This document shows positions 27,206-34,702 of a stretch of 64,000 nucleotides of DNA, piece after piece. This DNA comes from Stenotrophomonas maltophilia (GTDB lineage Bacteria > Pseudomonadota > Gammaproteobacteria > Xanthomonadales > Xanthomonadaceae), in the NCBI RefSeq assembly GCF_006974125.1, contig NZ_CP037858.1:248001-312000 (forward strand). Direction: 5' to 3'. The notes beneath the pieces were generated by a model. The model saw nothing but the letters and a program-made list of their open reading frames with translations. It was not told where the DNA came from and made no database searches. How positions within the stretch are numbered: position 1 is the stretch's first letter; every line of letters begins with the position of its first letter. The position numbers were made by a program, and so were the translations under genes.

Positions 27206-27246
27206 GGGAGCCCCTGTTCCTCCTCCCCCTTGGGACAGGGGCTCCC
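27206..27246 (+). terminator. strong hairpin between fapC and fapD (attenuator)
   Basis: A perfect 12-bp inverted repeat GGGAGCCCCTGT / ACAGGGGCTCCC, extendable by three inner pairs, lies in the 99-bp fapC-fapD gap. There is no T-run behind it (CCCCTGC follows). Such a hairpin could partly stop transcription or protect fapABC mRNA 3' ends, giving more subunit than export machinery. The role is inferred. Confidence 0.55.
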
Positions 27247-27266
27247 CCCTGCTGCCGGAGACCGTG

Positions 27267-27971
27267 ATGATCCGTTGCCGTCTTTCGATACGCCTGCTCT
27301 CGTGCCTGTTGCTGCTGGCCACTGCTTCTGCGTGGGCGGGCGACGTGCGCTTCAGTGGCGTGCTGCCCAATGGCGCGCTGCTGCAGCAGAAGGTGGAGAG
27401 CATGCAGGAGCGGCGCTACCGCAACGTGGTACGCCAGCACACCGACTACAGCTGCGGGGCTGCGGCGCTGGCGACCATCCTGCGCCACGCCTACCACCTG
27501 GACACCGACGAGGCGACGGTCATCGAAGGGATGATGGGGGTATCCGATCCGGCGCTGGTCGCCGAACGCGGCTTCTCGCTGCTCGACATCAAGCGCTACG
27601 TGGAATCACTGGGCATGCGTGGGCGCGGCTACCGCATCGATGAACAACGCCTGCGCACACTGCGCGTTCCCGGCCTGGTGCTGATGGACGTGCGCGGCTT
27701 CCGCCATTTCGTGGTGCTCAAGCAGGTCCGGGAGGGCATCGTGGAAGTGGCAGACCCGATCCTCGGCAACCGCAGCCTGGCCCTGGCGGAGTTTCTGGGG
27801 GCCTGGCCCTCACGTGCCGTGTTCGTGGTGATCGGCAGTGACTTCGATCGCAACACGGTCTTGCTGCAACCCAACGAACGGCCCAGTGCCCGCGCGCTCT
27901 TCGCGCGACAGGGGCCGATCACCGATGCCGAGCTGGTCGACTTCGGCTTCAGCCATGCCGACCTGTTCTGA
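27267..27971 (+). CDS. fapD: FapD, C39-like cysteine peptidase of the Fap system
   Basis: 234 residues with a signal peptide (LLSCLLLLATASAWA). The papain-like C39 (bacteriocin-processing) fold is marked by C63 in TDYSCGAAALAT, H147 in RGFRHFVVLKQV and D163 in VADPILGN. FapD is the periplasmic protease needed for assembly/export of Fap fibres. The ATG at 27267 has CGGAGACCGTG upstream; the earlier in-frame start lies inside the hairpin region. fapE begins 13 bp downstream. Confidence 0.88.
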   Translation: MIRCRLSIRLLSCLLLLATASAWAGDVRFSGVLPNGALLQQKVESMQERRYRNVVRQHTDYSCGAAALATILRHAYHLDTDEATVIEGMMGVSDPALVAERGFSLLDIKRYVESLGMRGRGYRIDEQRLRTLRVPGLVLMDVRGFRHFVVLKQVREGIVEVADPILGNRSLALAEFLGAWPSRAVFVVIGSDFDRNTVLLQPNERPSARALFARQGPITDAELVDFGFSHADLF

Positions 27972-27984
27972 AGGAGGCTTTGCC

Positions 27985-28734
27985 ATGTTCCGCCGCCCCT
28001 TGCTGATTGTCCTGCTGCTGGCAACCCCTGCCCTGCCCCTGCTTGCAGCGGAGGGCGCGCCGGGACGCGGCCTGAAGGAAATTCCGGATCCCGAGCTGAA
28101 CCTGATGCGTGGCCGCTACACCGTAGGCGGAAACACCGTGGCCTGGTTCGGGGTAACCATGGTTTCGCAATGGCAGGCCGGCAACGGCGCCACGCTGCAG
28201 GGCGCACTGACGCTGGGCATGGACTTCCGAAGCGGCGGCGCCCCGAAACTGAGCTTCCAGCCCAGCGTGCAAGTGACCGCCGCCGACGCACCGTTGCCGG
28301 ACACGCGGGGCCGCAGCATCGACAGCACCGGCCTGGCCAACGCCAGTGGGCTGGTGCAGAGCGTGCAGGTAGCCGGCGACGGCAACGTCGCACGCAACGC
28401 CACCACGCTGGTGGTGCGCGACGGTGCCGTGCCCGCAGTGACATCCGACGGCGCTCACTCGGCCAGCGCACAGCAGGCCGGTATCAGTGCCAGTGCTGTG
28501 CTGGACGGCAACCAGGCACGCCTGATGCTGCAGGTGGACGGCCAGGGACTGGTGCAGCAATGGATACGCAATGGCAGTGTCGGCCAGGGCATTGCCCTGG
28601 CCGGTGACGGCCAGGCAGCCAGCAACCAGCTGCGGCTGGAACTGGTGAGGAACACCGCGGGCGGCAACCTGCCGTTGAGCCAGAACGTGGCCCAGGCAAT
28701 CGCGCTGAACCGTGGCATGGGGCCGGGCCAGTAA
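27985..28734 (+). CDS. fapE: FapE, minor fibre-associated component
   Basis: 249 residues, signal peptide (LLIVLLLATPALPLLAA). The mature N-terminus LKEIPDPELNLMRGRYTVGGNTVAWFGVTMVSQW, seen in part here, is the conserved FapE entry region. Later parts carry Asn/Gln/Ala patterns reminiscent of the amyloid repeats (SVQVAGDGNVARNATTLVV, QSVGQGIAL-like stretches). FapE is reported as a minor component of mature fibres. A perfect AAGGAGG lies 8 nt before the ATG. Confidence 0.82.
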   Translation: MFRRPLLIVLLLATPALPLLAAEGAPGRGLKEIPDPELNLMRGRYTVGGNTVAWFGVTMVSQWQAGNGATLQGALTLGMDFRSGGAPKLSFQPSVQVTAADAPLPDTRGRSIDSTGLANASGLVQSVQVAGDGNVARNATTLVVRDGAVPAVTSDGAHSASAQQAGISASAVLDGNQARLMLQVDGQGLVQQWIRNGSVGQGIALAGDGQAASNQLRLELVRNTAGGNLPLSQNVAQAIALNRGMGPGQ

Positions 28735-28780
28735 CACGGCACGGCATTGGGGGACGCGTTCCACATCGCAGGACACGAAC

Positions 28781-30100
28781 ATGCACACCCTTCTGAGGAT
28801 CACCCCGCTGGCGCTGGCGGCGCTGGCGGGCACCGCCCTCGCCGCGCCTCCAGCGGTGGCCGACGACAGCGCGGACGTACAGGCCTTGGCCAACCAGCTG
28901 GAGCAGCTCAAGAGCAACTACGCACAGGAAGTTCGACGATTGCGCGAACTGGACATGCAGGTGCAGGCCATGCAGGCGCGATTGAGTGGCCGGGTTGGAA
29001 CGACGGGTCCGGCAGCCGCGACTGCTCCGGCAACGGCAGTCGAGCATGGCTCGACGCTACAGGGCGGTGCAGCCGCTCCACCGGGCAGCGAGGGCTACGC
29101 AAGCACGGCGGCCGAGGCGCAGCAGGCCAGGCAGGAGTCGCGACGCAGCGTGGATGATGTGAAGCAGCAGCAATCGGCCCTGTTCTCCCGCCGCTTCACC
29201 GTCGAGAACAGCCTCACCTACGCCCGCTACGACCGCAAGCAGCTCACCCTCAACGGTTTCCTCGCTCTGGACGCGATCTTCCTCGGCAACATCGCCATCG
29301 AGAACGTGGAATCCGATTCGCTCACCTACAACCTGGCCGCACGCTGGGGCGTCAGCCCGAACCTCACGCTCAATCTGGACGTGCCCTACCTGGCACGTCG
29401 CACGGTCTACCAGAAAGGTGGGGCGGGCGGCGCAGCCGCTGCCATCGCCCAGGAAGAGACCAACGGCAACGGCCTGGGCGATATCGGCCTGAGCGCCAAC
29501 TACCGGCTGTTCGGGGAACGTGGCTGGCGGCCCGAGACGGTACTGACGGCAGGCGTGACCGCACCAACCGGCCGCGCGCCCTACGGCCTGGACTGGAAGG
29601 TGATCGAGCGCGACGACGATGACTACATCCGCTTCGCCGTGCCGCGCGAACAGCCCACCGGCAACGGCGTATGGCAGGCCAACCTGGGTCTTTCGATGGT
29701 CAAGACCGCTGATCCGGCGATCCTGTTCGCCAACATCGGCTACGTGCACTCCATCCCACGCGGGTTCAACGATATCGACAGCAATCCGGATACCGTGAAC
29801 CCGGGTGATGTGAAGCTGGGCGGCTCGGTGTACTTCGGTGCCGGTGTTGCCTTCGCGTTCAACGAACGCACCAGCCTCAGCCTGTCCTTCAGCGACCGCA
29901 TCAGCGCCCGTGCCTCGACCCGCTTCCAGGGCGGCAAGTGGACGAAGGTGATCGGCAGTGACGCCAATGCGGCGTCACTGAACCTGGGCGTGACCTACGC
30001 GCTGAACCAGCACACCACGCTGGTGACCCTGCTCGGCATCGGCCTGACCCCGGACGCCCCGGACTTCACCCTGGCCTTCAAGATCCCGTACATGCTCTAG
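28781..30100 (+). CDS. fapF: FapF, outer-membrane Fap secretion pore
   Basis: 439 residues. A signal peptide (LALAALAGTALA) is followed by a coiled-coil helix (ADVQALANQLEQLKSNYAQEV...QVQAMQARL, about residues 28-67), an Ala/Gly/Thr-rich plug linker, and a C-terminal beta-barrel of about 12 strands ending in aromatic-alternating strands (TLAFKIPYML). This layout is that of the trimeric FapF channel that secretes FapB, FapC and FapE. It is the last gene of the operon, 46 bp after fapE. Confidence 0.87.
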   Translation: MHTLLRITPLALAALAGTALAAPPAVADDSADVQALANQLEQLKSNYAQEVRRLRELDMQVQAMQARLSGRVGTTGPAAATAPATAVEHGSTLQGGAAAPPGSEGYASTAAEAQQARQESRRSVDDVKQQQSALFSRRFTVENSLTYARYDRKQLTLNGFLALDAIFLGNIAIENVESDSLTYNLAARWGVSPNLTLNLDVPYLARRTVYQKGGAGGAAAAIAQEETNGNGLGDIGLSANYRLFGERGWRPETVLTAGVTAPTGRAPYGLDWKVIERDDDDYIRFAVPREQPTGNGVWQANLGLSMVKTADPAILFANIGYVHSIPRGFNDIDSNPDTVNPGDVKLGGSVYFGAGVAFAFNERTSLSLSFSDRISARASTRFQGGKWTKVIGSDANAASLNLGVTYALNQHTTLVTLLGIGLTPDAPDFTLAFKIPYML

Positions 30101-30114
30101 ACCCCGCGGCCCGG

Positions 30115-30141
30115 CGACGGCGTGGCTGTGGCCCGCCGTCG
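30115..30141 (+). terminator. candidate terminator hairpin after fapF
   Basis: A perfect 8-bp stem CGACGGCG/CGCCGTCG with an 11-nt loop lies 15 nt after the fapF stop. No T-tract follows, so Rho-independent action is uncertain. Confidence 0.4.
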
Positions 30142-30180
30142 TCGATTCCGCCGCATCGGTGCCGATCCACGCAATGGCAC

Positions 30181-30227
30181 CGCATTGCGCGTCGATTTCG
30201 CCGATTCCCGCAGTCTCCCCGTTTCTA
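30181..30227 (+). promoter_or_regulatory. Reb regulon promoter module, copy A
   Basis: A 47-bp module upstream of the amidoligase gene: CGCATT, 3 nt, CGTCGATT, a degenerate YCRCCRATYC, 13 nt, then GTTTCTA at offset 40. The same blocks with exactly the same spacing recur before the first rebB gene (33029-33075); 29 of 47 positions are identical, mostly in those blocks. The CGATT half repeats about 9 bp apart suit an AraC-type regulator, with GTTTCTA in a -10-like place, 52 nt before the start codon. Confidence 0.65.
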
Positions 30228-30279
30228 GCATGCCCCTGAGCCGGCCATTCCCGGTCGCGCACTCATGCAGGGGCTTCGC

Positions 30280-31803
30280 ATGGCAATCATCACGATAGAC
30301 AAACGGCTTGGCTGGATCGTCAGCAAGCCCCCGGAGGTCCAGGGCATCGACATCGGCAAGGGCGGTGAAGCGCTGACGGACAACACCTATGGCATCGAGA
30401 TCGAGTTCTGCACCCATGACAGCGTGATCTTCGCGTTCACCCATATTGTCGCGGGGGTCTTCAACATCACCGGCACCCTGCCATGGAAGCTTGAATCCGA
30501 TTCCGGCAACGTCTTCGAACTCGTCACGCCACCGCTGCCGTTCGAGACCATCCAGGGCGCCTATGCCTTCAAGGGCCAGCTGGTGGCAATGCTGCAGACG
30601 TCGATACAGAGCGCCCGCACGCAGGGAATCAATGCCATTACGCTGGGTGACTGGGCGCTTCAGTTTGGCCCAAAGCTGGTCGAACTTCTCAACACCCACA
30701 TCAATACACGCCAGCTGAAGCTGCAGCCCGTCGAACTGCAACCCGTCGGCTACTCGAGCTGGGAAAAGGTTAGCGAAGGGCTGAACGTCGGCAATGTGGA
30801 CGATGGCATCAATATTCCCGCCGCCCTGCTCCGTCACAAGCTACGCGAGCCGGACTGGGAGAGCTATACGCCGGGCATCGTCCTGGCCCGCTGCAGCAAG
30901 TTCTGGTCCGAAGGCTACGCCTCGCAGATGAATCTGCCGATGACGCTCAGCGGCTACTTCCTGTACATGATGGACAAGACCCACGACGTGACTTACTCGC
31001 ACGCTGTCCGGGTGCAGAAGGAGCTGAAGGACGAGAAGAGCGGCCAGAAGCTCACCGCGTGGTACTGGCGGCATGTGCTGCTGCAGGCGTGGTGCCGGTA
31101 CCAGCCCCTGCTCGGAAAGCACCCAACTGACGAAGACCTGTTCTCTCCCGATGCGATCTCCCGCTCGGCCCTGCTCTACCTGGTGGTCGGCAAGCTGTTG
31201 ACCGGCGCCCTTGCCGAGCTGGGGGAGACGCCACAGCTCGAGCTGCAACAGCTGGCATGGGATGCCGGCTCCACCCGCGCGATCGACGCCGACGAGCCGG
31301 AGGTGATCCACGGCGACTGGGCCGCCTACCACAGCGCGCTGAAGGACCTGACCGGCATCTGGCTGAAGGCATCGCTTCTGGATGTGATGCGTACCCAGAA
31401 TCTGCAGACCTATTCCTGGGCCGTCACCGAGCTGCCGAGCGTGCTGGCCACGCCGGAAGTGTGGCAGGAGACGCTGCTGGAGTGGAAAGGAATGAAGCGC
31501 ATCACGGAAATGGGTTCAACCATCGAATGGACCGACCTGGAAGACTTCGCAGAACCCGAACGCAGGGCGGTGCTCTGCGAAAAGATCATCGCCGTTGCCG
31601 GCAGCCTGGCCGCGCGCTTGAAGCAGCTGGATCCGGACATACCGGGGCCACCCGATCTGCCCGACGAGACCGAACGACCGTTCCTCGACCGCCGCAACAC
31701 ACCTCCATGGGAAGCTCGCTACGACACCCTGCTGGCCCCCATTCCGCCGCGCGTCAACACGCGCAATGAGTTCACGTACCTGGTCGAGCATCGCAATCAC
31801 TGA
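30280..31803 (+). CDS. amidoligase-like (COOH-NH2 ligase) protein of the R-body locus
   Basis: 507 residues, no signal or TM segment. Near the N-terminus TYGIEIEFCTHDS carries the G(I/V)EIEF motif of amidoligases related to gamma-glutamylcysteine synthetase, and WKLESDSGNVFELVTPPLP matches their second motif (W.l..D....ELv.pPl). This family ligates carboxyl to amino groups with ATP, modifying peptides or small metabolites. The long helical C-terminal part is not recognised. The ATG at 30280 has AGGGGC 6-7 nt upstream; an earlier ATG at 30265 has no SD. It shares its promoter module with rebB, and the NUDIX gene follows after 77 bp. Activity is inferred from motifs. Confidence 0.7.
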   Translation: MAIITIDKRLGWIVSKPPEVQGIDIGKGGEALTDNTYGIEIEFCTHDSVIFAFTHIVAGVFNITGTLPWKLESDSGNVFELVTPPLPFETIQGAYAFKGQLVAMLQTSIQSARTQGINAITLGDWALQFGPKLVELLNTHINTRQLKLQPVELQPVGYSSWEKVSEGLNVGNVDDGINIPAALLRHKLREPDWESYTPGIVLARCSKFWSEGYASQMNLPMTLSGYFLYMMDKTHDVTYSHAVRVQKELKDEKSGQKLTAWYWRHVLLQAWCRYQPLLGKHPTDEDLFSPDAISRSALLYLVVGKLLTGALAELGETPQLELQQLAWDAGSTRAIDADEPEVIHGDWAAYHSALKDLTGIWLKASLLDVMRTQNLQTYSWAVTELPSVLATPEVWQETLLEWKGMKRITEMGSTIEWTDLEDFAEPERRAVLCEKIIAVAGSLAARLKQLDPDIPGPPDLPDETERPFLDRRNTPPWEARYDTLLAPIPPRVNTRNEFTYLVEHRNH

Positions 31804-31880
31804 GCCGCCAGCGTGATCCACGCTGCCGGCCTGGCGTTCGCCTCGGCTCGCAGCCCGCCGTTCCCAACAGGAGAAACGAC

Positions 31881-32945
31881 ATGCCGCAGGTCTATGCAAC
31901 CCTTCGCTCAGGCGACCAGTACCTCATCGCACGCAAGCAGATCACCAATGCATGGTGGAGTGGATATGCCGCACCGGTCCTGGTCGCCGAAGCGGCCGCA
32001 GCGTTGGTTGCGGTGGCCAATGTGGCCGCCGACCCGCCAGCTGATGCCGATGCGGTCGCTGTGGCCGCCATCAACGCCACGCTCAGCCATGCCGCTCTGG
32101 CCGCGAAATCTGCATGGCCGGGACCGATGCCGCTCAACGGCGCAGCCACCCGCGCCGCGATCGATCAGGCGCTCGCGGACGTCAGCAACGCTGGCCAGGC
32201 CATCGACCAGTTACAGGCCGCCGTGCCCGTCGTGCTTGCCGCTGTGAACCGTGCTGCGCGCATGGGAGCCAGTCGCTGGCCGCCGGCACGTCCGGGCGTT
32301 CCAACGCCGCCCTGGGCCGACCTGGTGATTGCGGGCATGGCCGCATGGCCGATCGCCGACCTGGGGGTGCAGGTGAACACGGCGCTGGATCGCATCCGCA
32401 ACTGGGCCGGGAGCCGGCCAGCGACACTGGTCAACCAGGCCGGGCAATGGGTATTGCCGGGTGGGCGCATGGGCAACGCAGAACCCGCCGAAGACGCCGC
32501 CAGGCGCGAGTTCCAGGAAGAAACCGGTGTCGTGCTCGGCGCGCCCTTCGTGATGGCGTACAACACGGCCTTCCAGACCGCGCCTCAAGGCGCCCGGTTC
32601 CATCTGGTGTGTTTCGACGTGCCGGATGACCAGGACATCGCGGCGCTGGCAGCGGACATCAACGCCAACCTGATGGCCCGCCAGGCCTGGCTCGATCGGC
32701 CGGTTGCCGGGTCAGTAGTCGATTGGGAGCTGGACGCGGTGCGTATCGTGGCGCAGAACGAGCTGACCGGCTACCTGGGCGCGTATCAGGCCACCCGCAT
32801 TCCAGACAATTGCCTGCCGGTTCCGTTCCCGCCGCCAGTGGGCGCGGATGCGATCGCGGACTGGGTGGCCGAGCTTCGAGGCTTCGCCGATTCACAGTCC
32901 ATCGATTGGTACCTGCGAATGGCCTGCTACATCGAACAGCAATAG
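31881..32945 (+). CDS. NUDIX hydrolase with a long Ala-rich insertion
   Basis: 354 residues. A complete Nudix box G-x5-E-x7-REFQEETGV is present (GRMGNAE...REFQEETGV, about residues 200-222), preceded by QWVLPGG. The N-terminal strand VYATLRSGDQYLIARKQ belongs to the same fold but is split from the box by about 150 Ala-rich helical residues, an unusual insertion. Nudix enzymes hydrolyse nucleoside diphosphates linked to another moiety (ADP-ribose, NADH, CoA). A strong AGGAGAAACGAC precedes the ATG. It lies in the same operon as the amidoligase, before the reb genes. Substrate unknown. Confidence 0.8.
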   Translation: MPQVYATLRSGDQYLIARKQITNAWWSGYAAPVLVAEAAAALVAVANVAADPPADADAVAVAAINATLSHAALAAKSAWPGPMPLNGAATRAAIDQALADVSNAGQAIDQLQAAVPVVLAAVNRAARMGASRWPPARPGVPTPPWADLVIAGMAAWPIADLGVQVNTALDRIRNWAGSRPATLVNQAGQWVLPGGRMGNAEPAEDAARREFQEETGVVLGAPFVMAYNTAFQTAPQGARFHLVCFDVPDDQDIAALAADINANLMARQAWLDRPVAGSVVDWELDAVRIVAQNELTGYLGAYQATRIPDNCLPVPFPPPVGADAIADWVAELRGFADSQSIDWYLRMACYIEQQ

Positions 32946-33028
32946 GCGGCCGACGCGGATGCGGAGAAATCGATGATGCGGCGACGGCACCACCCGCATC
33001 ACCGCAGCCATCTTCACACCATTTCCCC

Positions 33029-33075
33029 CGCATTCTCCGTCGATTCCACCAATCCGCCAGCAGCGCTTGTTTCTA
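33029..33075 (+). promoter_or_regulatory. Reb regulon promoter module, copy B
   Basis: Second copy of the module seen at 30181: CGCATT, 3 nt, CGTCGATT, CCACCAATCC, then GTTTCTA at offset 40, ending 90 bp before the first rebB ATG. Conservation of blocks and spacing with copy A, against diverged sequence between, points to selected protein-binding sites rather than a recent duplication. Confidence 0.65.
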
Positions 33076-33165
33076 CTCTGCATCCACGGTGAAGCACAGG
33101 CAGTTACGCACCACGCACCGTGACACTGGATACCACGCACTTCCACCTTTTCGCAGGAGCAGGAC

Positions 33166-33456
33166 ATGGCATTTCCAACCGCGGTAAACGACCAGATCAC
33201 CGATTCAGTCACCCAGGCCAATACCAAGGTACTGGGCGACGCGCCGGCTGTGGCGGTCGGCAATCTGTACCAGGCCACTGCCCAGGCGCTGGCCAACGCC
33301 GCCCACAACGCTACCAACGCCCAGCAGCAGTCCTACGTGACCGCGCAGTCGGCCACCACCATGGGCGTGGCCACGCTGTACTCCATCGATACCGCCACCA
33401 CCGCGGTGGCCAGCAAGGAAATCCTCAGCACCCGCGTCCGCGGCCTGGGTTCCTGA
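33166..33456 (+). CDS. rebB: RebB-family R-body structural protein 1
   Basis: 96 residues, wholly of the RebB family: N-terminus MAFPTAVNDQITDSV, central QATAQALANAAHNATNAQQQ and TTMGVATLYSIDT, which recur in all four canonical copies here. RebB proteins polymerise into R-bodies, coiled ribbons that extend like a spring and were first known from Caedibacter, killer symbiont of Paramecium. AGGAGCAGGAC precedes the ATG. This copy has a slightly longer C-terminus (STRVRGLGS) than its neighbours. First gene behind promoter module B. Confidence 0.9.
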   Translation: MAFPTAVNDQITDSVTQANTKVLGDAPAVAVGNLYQATAQALANAAHNATNAQQQSYVTAQSATTMGVATLYSIDTATTAVASKEILSTRVRGLGS

Positions 33457-33499
33457 TCCGTCGTTCCGTAGCTGACCCGCCAACCTCAAGGAGCATCAC

Positions 33500-33769
33500 A
33501 TGGCATTCCCGACCGCTGTCAACGACCAGATCACCGATTCGGTCACCCAGGCCAATACCAAAGTGCTGGGCGACGCCCCTGCCGTGGCGATGGGCAACCT
33601 GTACCAGGCCACCGCGCAGGCGCTGGCCAATGCCGCCCACAACGCCACCAACGCCCAGCAGCAGTCCTATGTAACCGCGCAGGCAGCCACGACCATGGGC
33701 GTGGCCACGCTGTACTCCATCGATACGGCCACCACTGGCGTGGCCACCAAGCAGATCCTCGGCGCGTGA
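33500..33769 (+). CDS. rebB: RebB-family R-body structural protein 2
   Basis: 89 residues, differing from copy 1 at only about ten positions in the aligned part, with nucleotide similarity showing recent tandem duplication. Same landmarks: MAFPTAVNDQITDSVTQANT, ALANAAHNATNAQQQ, YSIDTATTGVATKQIL. SD is AAGGAG at good spacing. The 43-bp gap to copy 1 suggests a polycistronic message. Confidence 0.9.
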   Translation: MAFPTAVNDQITDSVTQANTKVLGDAPAVAMGNLYQATAQALANAAHNATNAQQQSYVTAQAATTMGVATLYSIDTATTGVATKQILGA

Positions 33770-33795
33770 TGCGCCGGCAGGCAAGGAGCTGAGCC

Positions 33796-34062
33796 ATGGC
33801 ATTTCCCACGGCCGTCAACGACCAGATCACCGATTCGGTCAGCCAGGCCAACCTGCAGGTGCTGGGCGTGGCGCCGGCCACGGCAATGGGCACGCTGTAC
33901 CAGGCCACCGCGCAGGCGTTGGCCAATGCCGCCCACAACGCGACGCTCGCCCAGCAGCAGATGTATGTCACGGCGCAGGCCGCGACCACGATGGGCGTCG
34001 CCCTGCTCTACGCCGTCGATACCGGCGCCACCGGCGCCGCAACCCGGAAGATTCTCGGCTGA
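33796..34062 (+). CDS. rebB: RebB-family R-body structural protein 3
   Basis: 88 residues; shares MAFPTAVNDQITDSVSQANL and ALANAAHNATLAQQQ but diverges in the middle (QVLGVAPATAMGTLYQ) and in the C-terminal helix (ALLYAVDTGATGAATRKILG). SD AAGGAGCTGAGCC. More divergent than copies 1 and 2, so possibly a distinct subunit of the ribbon. Confidence 0.88.
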   Translation: MAFPTAVNDQITDSVSQANLQVLGVAPATAMGTLYQATAQALANAAHNATLAQQQMYVTAQAATTMGVALLYAVDTGATGAATRKILG

Positions 34063-34122
34063 GTCCGCTAGCCGCCGGCAATCTCCATTCCTGTAGTGCT
34101 GTCCATCCAAGGAGCATTCACC

Positions 34123-34395
34123 ATGGCTTTTCCCACCGCCGTCAACAGTCAGATCACCGACTCGGTCTCGCAGGTCAACACCAAGGTCCTCGGTGATGCG
34201 CCGGCGATCGCAATGGGCAACCTGTTCGTGGCCACCAGCCAGGCGCTGTCCAATGCCGCGCACAACGCCACCAACAACCAGCAGCAGTCCTACGTGACCA
34301 TGCAGGCGTCGACCACCCAGGGGGTATCCACCCTGTATGCGATCGACACCGCCTCCAACGGCGTAGCCACCCGCGAAATCCTGGGCCTGCGCTGA
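34123..34395 (+). CDS. rebB: RebB-family R-body structural protein 4
   Basis: 90 residues. The ATG at 34123 is chosen over the upstream in-frame start at 34096 because AAGGAG is 8 nt before it and the MAFPTAVN start matches the other copies. It varies from them at NSQITDSVSQVNTK, LFVATSQALSNAAHNATNNQQQ and MQASTTQGVSTLYAIDT. Likely another ribbon component. Confidence 0.88.
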   Translation: MAFPTAVNSQITDSVSQVNTKVLGDAPAIAMGNLFVATSQALSNAAHNATNNQQQSYVTMQASTTQGVSTLYAIDTASNGVATREILGLR

Positions 34396-34465
34396 CGTGT
34401 CGGCCCGGCGTGACATCCACTACCGCGCCCCCGCCCCATGTGGCGTCACGCCGGGCCCCTGATCG

Positions 34466-34702
34466 ATGCCCGCATCGCCTGCCACCGGTTATCTGCTGGA
34501 CGCTGCCAGCGCCGGCTCCGGGCTGGCGATCGCGCTGGCACCCTCGTTCGCGATGTCGGCCACCTACCTCGCGATGGCCGACAGTCTCGGCCTGGCCATG
34601 CAGAACGCCGTCGCCAACCAGCAACGCGGCCAAGTGACCGCCGGCGCAAGCCTGGCCCAGGTCCTGGCCCTGATCATCCAGAAGGGAGCCGTTCCGTCAT
34701 GA
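34466..34702 (+). CDS. short divergent Reb-like protein
   Basis: 78 residues. It keeps the Reb pattern of a helix-rich protein with central SLGLAMQNAVANQQRGQ aligned to the ALANAAHNATNAQQQ region, but lacks the MAFPTAVN head (it starts MPASPATGYLLDAASAG). SD is weak, unlike its neighbours, which may lower its dose. Its stop overlaps the next Reb-like start by 4 bp (ATGA), implying coupled synthesis of a pair. Confidence 0.7.
   Translation: MPASPATGYLLDAASAGSGLAIALAPSFAMSATYLAMADSLGLAMQNAVANQQRGQVTAGASLAQVLALIIQKGAVPS

Noticed and set aside
31813..32149. Small overlapping ORFs around the NUDIX start
   Set aside because: They are shadows; the NUDIX frame has the canonical box and a strong SD.
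33166..34395. Regularly spaced similar DNA units resembling a repeat array
   Set aside because: The units are about 300 bp and are the four rebB genes; they are not CRISPR repeats and no cas genes are present.
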